From positions 8,162,101-8,194,410 of the forward strand of contig NZ_CP026498.1 in the NCBI RefSeq assembly GCF_002953255.1: 32,310 nt of DNA, written 5' to 3'. Of the stretch, positions 29,166 through 32,310 are shown piece by piece. The notes beneath the pieces were generated by a model. The model saw only the letters and a program-made list of their open reading frames with translations, did no database searches and was not told the origin of the DNA. The stretch is from Streptomyces sp. CB01881 (GTDB lineage Bacteria > Actinomycetota > Actinomycetes > Streptomycetales > Streptomycetaceae). The translations under genes and the position numbers were made by a program. Position 1 is the first letter of the stretch. Every line of letters starts with the position of its first letter.

Positions 29166-29690
29166 TCAGGACGCGGCGAGCCGGTCCGAGCCCTGCGGAC
29201 CCAGGACGGCGCGCAGCCGGCCGAGGGCACGCAGCGCCTGGCTGCGCACCGCGCCCGCGCTGACGCCGAGTTCGGCCGCGGTCTCCTCGACGCTGCGGTC
29301 CTCCCAGTAGCGCAGGACGAGGACGGCCCGGTCCCTGGGCGGCAGTTCGGCCAGGGCTGCGAGCAGGGTGACCCGGAGCGCCGGGTCGCCCTCGGGGGCG
29401 ATGCCCTCGGGCAGGTCGCCGAGCGCGGGCTGTTCGGCGCTGCGCCGCAGCCGCCGGTGGGAGAGGTAGCTGCGGACGAGCACGCTGCGGGCGTAGGCGT
29501 CCTGGTTCTCCGCGCGGCGGACCTTGGTCCAGGCGGCGTAGAGCTTGGCGAGCGTGACCTGGGTGAGGTCCTCGGCCAGGTGCCAGTCGCCGCAGAGCAG
29601 CAGGGCGGTCCGGAAGAGGCGGTGCCCCCGGCTGTAGGCGAAGGTCTCGAACTCCGCGGACTCCTCGGCCCGTCGCGCCTTACCGATCAC
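29166..29690 (-). CDS. SigE-family ECF RNA polymerase sigma factor
   Basis: A 174-residue ECF sigma factor of the actinobacterial 'SigE family'. Region 2: FETFAYSRGHRLFRTALLLCGDWHLAEDLTQVTLAKLYAAWTKV, including the DLTQ core-binding/-10 recognition helix. Region 4: LAALAELPPRDRAVLVLRYWEDRSVEETAAELGVSAGAVRSQALRALGRLRAVL, a helix-turn-helix for the -35. Sigma 1.1 and 3 are absent, as expected. GTG 29690 has GGGGGA about 5 nt upstream. The single-pass membrane protein gene lies 175 bp downstream on the same strand. The target regulon cannot be inferred here; no self-promoter motif could be assigned in 29691-29827. Confidence 0.92.
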   Translation of the reverse strand: MIGKARRAEESAEFETFAYSRGHRLFRTALLLCGDWHLAEDLTQVTLAKLYAAWTKVRRAENQDAYARSVLVRSYLSHRRLRRSAEQPALGDLPEGIAPEGDPALRVTLLAALAELPPRDRAVLVLRYWEDRSVEETAAELGVSAGAVRSQALRALGRLRAVLGPQGSDRLAAS

Positions 29691-29827
29691 CGCTGTCCCC
29701 CGAAAACCGTCTCGTGGTGGCCTGTTCGCCGCCTGCCCCGGGTAAGACGCCTGAGCCGGACCGCCGCGTTACGACCACGCCCGACAGGAATCGCACGAGA
29801 AGCACCGCACGCACCGCGGAGCGGCGC

Positions 29828-30190
29828 TCACCACCGTCCCGTGATCAGCGGCCCGGCCAGCAGCCCCGCCAGCACCGAGGCGGCGTTGGCCGTGCCGGAG
29901 GCCGCCCAGGGCAGCGGTCCGCGCAGGCTCGTCCCGGCGAGTGGCCTCAGCAGCGCCGCCTCGACCGCGCAGACCGCGGCTTCGCCCAGCCCGAAGGCGG
30001 TCCAGTACGCTGCGGCGGATCCGGTGGACCGGGCCGCGCCGTGGCCGAGGAACCACCAGAGCAGCGGGTGCGTCGCCAGGTTGACCAGGACGGCGGCCGC
30101 CGCCGCACGGGCCGGGCGGATGCCGCCGGCCCGGGTGAGGGCGACGGTGTAGAGCGGTACCTCGACCAGCAGCGTGAGGGCGAGGGCCAT
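29828..30190 (-). CDS. Small integral membrane protein, divergent from the multi-His membrane gene
   Basis: A 120-residue protein with three or four hydrophobic segments: MALALTLLVEVPLYTVALT, AAAAAVLVNLATHPLLWWFLG, AAYWTAFGLGEAAVCAVEAALL and ASVLAGLLAGPLITGRW. It has conserved-looking polar residues inside segments (E10 in LVEVPLY, NLATHPLLWW, GEAAVCAVEA). I do not recognise the family. The start is ATG 30190 or GTG 30202; no clear ribosome binding site exists for either. The divergent intergenic region has a dyad GGCACG-N8-CGTGCC (30198-30203 and 30212-30217), which may serve this gene and the next. Confidence 0.72.
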   Translation of the reverse strand: MALALTLLVEVPLYTVALTRAGGIRPARAAAAAVLVNLATHPLLWWFLGHGAARSTGSAAAYWTAFGLGEAAVCAVEAALLRPLAGTSLRGPLPWAASGTANAASVLAGLLAGPLITGRW

Positions 30191-30232
30191 GGGATAGGGC
30201 ACGGCGGGGATCGTGCCACGAGGAGGGGGAGC

Positions 30233-31444
30233 GTGGCCATCGCCACCGTGGAGGGGACGGCCGCGCGGTCCGTCGCCGGCCCGGCCGTCCGGCTGGGCGC
30301 CGCGCCCTCGGCCGGGTTCGCGCTGGCGGCGGTGCTGGCGCTGGCCCTGGCACTGCGCGCACCGACGGGGCTGGCGGTGCTCGGCCTGGCCGCGTTCGGG
30401 GTGCTGCACAACGTGCTGGAGCTGCGCTACGTGGCCGGCCGGTTCGCGGCCGTGCTGGCCGGTCCGCTGCTGCGGCTGCTGCTCGTCCTGGTGACCGGCA
30501 TCGTGTTCTGCCGCCTGGTGCCGCCCTCGCTGGTGCCGCACCCGGTGGCCCAGGGCGCGGAGATCCTGTTGGCGTACGGGCTGCTGGCGGCGGCCTGCTG
30601 GTCCGCGCTGCGCCGTCGCCCGCTGCTGCTGGCCGGGAGCGGGGCGGTGCTGGCGGTGGCGACGGCGGGTTCGCTGGCGTTTCCGGCGTACCACTTCGTG
30701 GTGCTGGCGCACCTGCACAACGTGGTGCCGTTGCTGTTCCTGGTTGAGTGGTCGCGCCGGCTGGTGCGGGGCCGGGCGGCGTTCCTGGCGCTGCAGTGCG
30801 GCTGGGTGCTGCTGGTGCCGGGGCTGCTGCTGTCCGGGGCGCTGGACGGCTGGCTGTCGGCGGGGGCGGGCTGGTCGGGCTGGACGGCGAAGCTGACGGC
30901 GGCGTACACCCCGCCGGGGTGGCTGACGCCCGGGGTGGGGCTGCGCTTCCTGGCGGTGTTCGCCTTCCTCCAGTCGATGCACTACGTGGTCTGGGTCTGG
31001 TTCCTGCCGAGGTACGCGCCGGACGCGACCGGGGCGTTCGAGCAGCGGCTGCCGGCGTTGCGCGGCGGGCGGGCCTGGCTGCTGGGCCTGCTGGCGGGCG
31101 GCCTGCTGGCGGTGCTGTTCGCGGCGGACTACGCGCAGGGCCGGACGCTGTACGCGGCGCTGGCCAGCTACCACGCCTACCTGGAGTTCCCGGTGCTGCT
31201 CATGCTCGTCCTCGGCCTGGGACACGCCCCCGCAGGGCCGGCCACCCCACCGGCCGACCACGCCCCGGCCGGACCGGCCACCCCACCGGCCGGACGCGCC
31301 CCGGCCGGACCGGCCACCCCACCGACCGGACGCGCCCTGGCCGACCACGCCCTGACCGCCCCCGCCAGGCCGGCCACCCCACCGGCCGACCACGTCCCCG
31401 CCACGCCACCGATCCGACACGCCCGACCCGAGGAGACCTCATGA
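30233..31444 (+). CDS. Polytopic membrane protein with histidine-rich membrane core
   Basis: A 403-residue membrane protein with about eight hydrophobic segments over residues 28-330. Six histidines lie in or beside them: H59 (LHNVLELRY), H154, H160 and H162 (YHFVVLAHLHNVVPLLF), H250 (QSMHYVVWVWFLPRY) and H314 (SYHAYLEF). Two form the same H-x3-E pattern (H59/E63, H314/E318). This suggests a metal or heme site in the membrane, as in Brp/Blh-type or fatty-acid-hydroxylase-like enzymes, but I cannot assign a family. The last ~70 residues are a Pro/Ala/Thr/His repeat tail (12-residue unit HAPAGPATPPAD). GTG 30233 has GGAGGGGGAG upstream. It overlaps the following 54-residue gene by 4 bp (ATGA). 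Confidence 0.78.
   Translation: MAIATVEGTAARSVAGPAVRLGAAPSAGFALAAVLALALALRAPTGLAVLGLAAFGVLHNVLELRYVAGRFAAVLAGPLLRLLLVLVTGIVFCRLVPPSLVPHPVAQGAEILLAYGLLAAACWSALRRRPLLLAGSGAVLAVATAGSLAFPAYHFVVLAHLHNVVPLLFLVEWSRRLVRGRAAFLALQCGWVLLVPGLLLSGALDGWLSAGAGWSGWTAKLTAAYTPPGWLTPGVGLRFLAVFAFLQSMHYVVWVWFLPRYAPDATGAFEQRLPALRGGRAWLLGLLAGGLLAVLFAADYAQGRTLYAALASYHAYLEFPVLLMLVLGLGHAPAGPATPPADHAPAGPATPPAGRAPAGPATPPTGRALADHALTAPARPATPPADHVPATPPIRHARPEETS
31223..31366 (+). repeat. 36-bp tandem repeat in the 3' end of the membrane-protein gene
   Basis: Four units of 36 bp (12 codons) from 31223, with the third and fourth progressively diverged, then partial copies to about 31410. Units keep the frame and encode PATPPA-containing repeats in a probable extracytosolic or cytosolic tail. 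Confidence 0.85.
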
Positions 31445-31605
31445 CCGCAAGCACCGCCACCGCCCTGCTGGCCGACGTCGCGCCCGAGCCCACCGGCTCC
31501 GGCGGCAGCCTGGTCGCCGTGCTGCTGGTGGCCGCCGCCGTGGTGGCGGGGGCCGTCTGGCTGATCCGGCTGGAGCGCAGGAAGCGCGGTCCCGGCGGGG
31601 AGTGA
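31441..31605 (+). CDS. 54-residue single-pass membrane protein
   Basis: A small protein (MTASTATALLADVAPEPTGSGGSLVAVLLVAAAVVAGAVWL.. then IRLERRKRGPGGE). It has a Ser/Thr/Pro-rich first half, one hydrophobic segment (SLVAVLLVAAAVVAGAVWLI, about 23-42) and a basic stop-transfer end, predicting the N-terminus outside. It starts at ATG 31441 overlapping the stop of the multi-His membrane gene, so it is translated with it and may be an accessory subunit. I do not recognise the family. The stop TGA is at 31603-31605. Confidence 0.75.
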   Translation: MTASTATALLADVAPEPTGSGGSLVAVLLVAAAVVAGAVWLIRLERRKRGPGGE

Positions 31606-31696
31606 CGCCCCCCGACGAGCGCCGGGCCGGTCGCTCGCGGTAGGACAGTCTTCGGGGCATGCCTGCGGTGGTGTCCGCAGCGCCATGCACTATGGT

Positions 31697-31749
31697 TTAT
31701 CTCGACATCGAGATAACTGCCCCTTACGATATATCTCGACATCAAGATA
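31697..31749 (+). promoter_or_regulatory. acnA promoter with two TamR-like palindromes
   Basis: TTATCTCGACATCGAGATAA (31697-31716) is a perfect palindrome with 9-bp arms; TATCTCGACATCAAGATA (31732-31749) is the same with one mismatch, centres 34 bp apart. A promoter fits between them: -35 TCGACA (31702-31707), 17-bp spacer, -10 TACGAT (31725-31730), start near 31737. The first palindrome covers the -35 and the second the start site, ideal for repression. The motif resembles that of TamR, a MarR-family regulator reported to control aconitase in Streptomyces coelicolor; TamR binding here is inferred. Confidence 0.78.
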
Positions 31750-31790
31750 CTTGCCGAGAGGCGCTCACCGGCGATGCGGGCAAGGTAGGC

Positions 31791-31809
31791 CTAAGTAAGG
31801 CTGACCTTA
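31791..31809 (+). promoter_or_regulatory. Iron box (IdeR/DmdR1-type operator) in the acnA leader
   Basis: CTAAGTAAGGCTGACCTTA matches 16 of 19 positions of the IdeR consensus TWAGGTWAGSCTWACCTWA. It also contains the perfect dyad GTAAGG-CTGA-CCTTAC (31795-31810). It lies downstream of the predicted transcript start and about 49 bp before the acnA start codon, so a DtxR-family repressor could act as a road block or on a second promoter. Iron control of this Fe-S enzyme is a reasonable inference. Confidence 0.6.
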
Positions 31810-31857
31810 CCACCGTGGCGGCCGGGTACCGCACGAAGCACCTAGAAGGAGTCAGTC

Positions 31858-32310
31858 GTGTCCGCGAACAGCTTCGACGCCCGCAGCTCGCTGCAGGTGG
31901 GCGACGAGTCGTACGAGATCTTCAAGCTCTCCGCCGTCGAGGGTTCCGAGCGGCTGCCGTACAGCCTCAAGGTGCTGCTGGAGAACCTGCTCCGCACGGA
32001 GGACGGCGCGAACATCACCGCCGACCACATCCGCGCCCTCGGCAACTGGGACGCCACCGCCCAGCCGAGCCAGGAGATCCAGTTCACCCCGGCCCGCGTG
32101 ATCATGCAGGACTTCACCGGCGTGCCGTGCGTGGTCGACCTCGCCACCATGCGCGAGGCCGTCAAGGAGCTGGGCGGCGACCCGGCCAAGATCAACCCGC
32201 TGGCCCCGGCCGAGCTGGTCATCGACCACTCCGTCATCGCCGACAAGTTCGGCACCCCGGACGCCTTCGTCCAGAACGTCGAGATCGAGTACGGCCGCAA
32301 CAAGGAGCGC
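31858..32310 (+). CDS. acnA: Aconitate hydratase, N-terminal part (cut by window end)
   Basis: First 151 residues of an AcnA/IRP-type aconitase (citrate to isocitrate, TCA cycle; cytosolic 4Fe-4S enzyme). The visible part is the typical N-terminus: MSANSFDARSSLQVGDESYEIFKLSAVEG, then LPYSLKVLLENLLRTEDG, the conserved FTPARVIMQDFTGVPCVVDLATMR, and the catalytic-region motif LVIDHSVIADKFG. The cysteines of the cluster lie beyond the window. GTG 31858 is the start, with AGAAGGAG 6 nt upstream. Streptomyces aconitase (SacA/AcoA) is needed for normal growth and differentiation. The upstream TamR-like palindromes and iron box indicate control by metabolite/oxidative and iron signals. Confidence 0.95.
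   Translation, partial: MSANSFDARSSLQVGDESYEIFKLSAVEGSERLPYSLKVLLENLLRTEDGANITADHIRALGNWDATAQPSQEIQFTPARVIMQDFTGVPCVVDLATMREAVKELGGDPAKINPLAPAELVIDHSVIADKFGTPDAFVQNVEIEYGRNKER

Noticed and set aside
29714..30232. Upstream extension of the multi-His membrane protein frame
   Set aside because: It is antisense to the 120-residue membrane gene and low in protein character; GGAGGGGGAG before GTG 30233 marks the start.
29828..31420. 530-residue minus-strand frame opposite the multi-His gene
   Set aside because: Only its last 120 residues are membrane-protein-like; the rest is Gln/Arg/Gly-rich shadow of the plus-strand gene.

Overview
The window is very GC-rich (roughly 70% or more) with strong G/C preference at third codon positions, and its gene content is that of a streptomycete (Streptomyces or Kitasatospora): an actinobacterial DapD, a SigE-family sigma factor, a DUF6099 protein, a ribbon-helix-helix/Fic-like pair, KdpDE, and aconitase behind TamR-like operators. 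Assignments rest on reading the sequence and on remembered family knowledge; no search was run.

Layout. 1-330: end of an rRNA operon (23S 3' end, 5S, strong terminator). 591-10664: potassium homeostasis and RNA-modification block: kdpD-kdpE (no kdpFABC beside them), an OB-fold protein, a DUF3159 membrane protein, a convergent pair of TrkA/RCK proteins (ceoB-ceoC), a divergent KimA-like K+ importer and a TRAM-domain RNA methyltransferase. From the OB-fold gene to the methyltransferase, order and orientation match Mycobacterium tuberculosis Rv2694c-Rv2689c. 10696-12872: a small protein, a ribbon-helix-helix regulator with its own operator/promoter, a Fic/Doc-like protein whose catalytic motif has decayed, and a GNAT protein. 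13144-15953: two overlapping ATP-grasp ligases followed by an RlmA/TlrB-type 23S rRNA methyltransferase. 16162-19011: an SMC/RecF-like ATPase overlapping a MazG-type pyrophosphohydrolase, two DnaA boxes, and a DUF6099 gene whose 3' end lies antisense to another small gene. 19012-19713 is non-coding and full of repeats.

19714-26476: dapD (lysine/peptidoglycan), diverging from the RNA-repair operon hen1-pnkp, then argF behind a strong ARG box. 26591-30190 (minus strand): a secreted copper-only SOD-like protein, a PIN-domain protein without an intact antitoxin, and a SigE-family sigma factor with a single-pass membrane partner. 30233-31605: a polytopic membrane protein with six histidines, most in or next to hydrophobic segments, coupled to a 54-residue single-pass protein. 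31697-end: the acnA promoter with two TamR-like palindromes and an iron box, then the start of aconitase, cut by the window edge.

Themes. Potassium control (KdpDE, CeoBC, KimA) is concentrated at the left. RNA modification and repair recur (two rRNA-type methyltransferases, Hen1/Pnkp). Several genes seem to start leaderless, with a TANNNT-like -10 box 7-8 nt before the start codon. Many genes carry low-complexity C-terminal tails encoded by short tandem repeats. The least understood items are the double ATP-grasp/RlmA operon, the decayed Fic pair, the multi-histidine membrane protein and the 19.0-19.7 kb repeat region.
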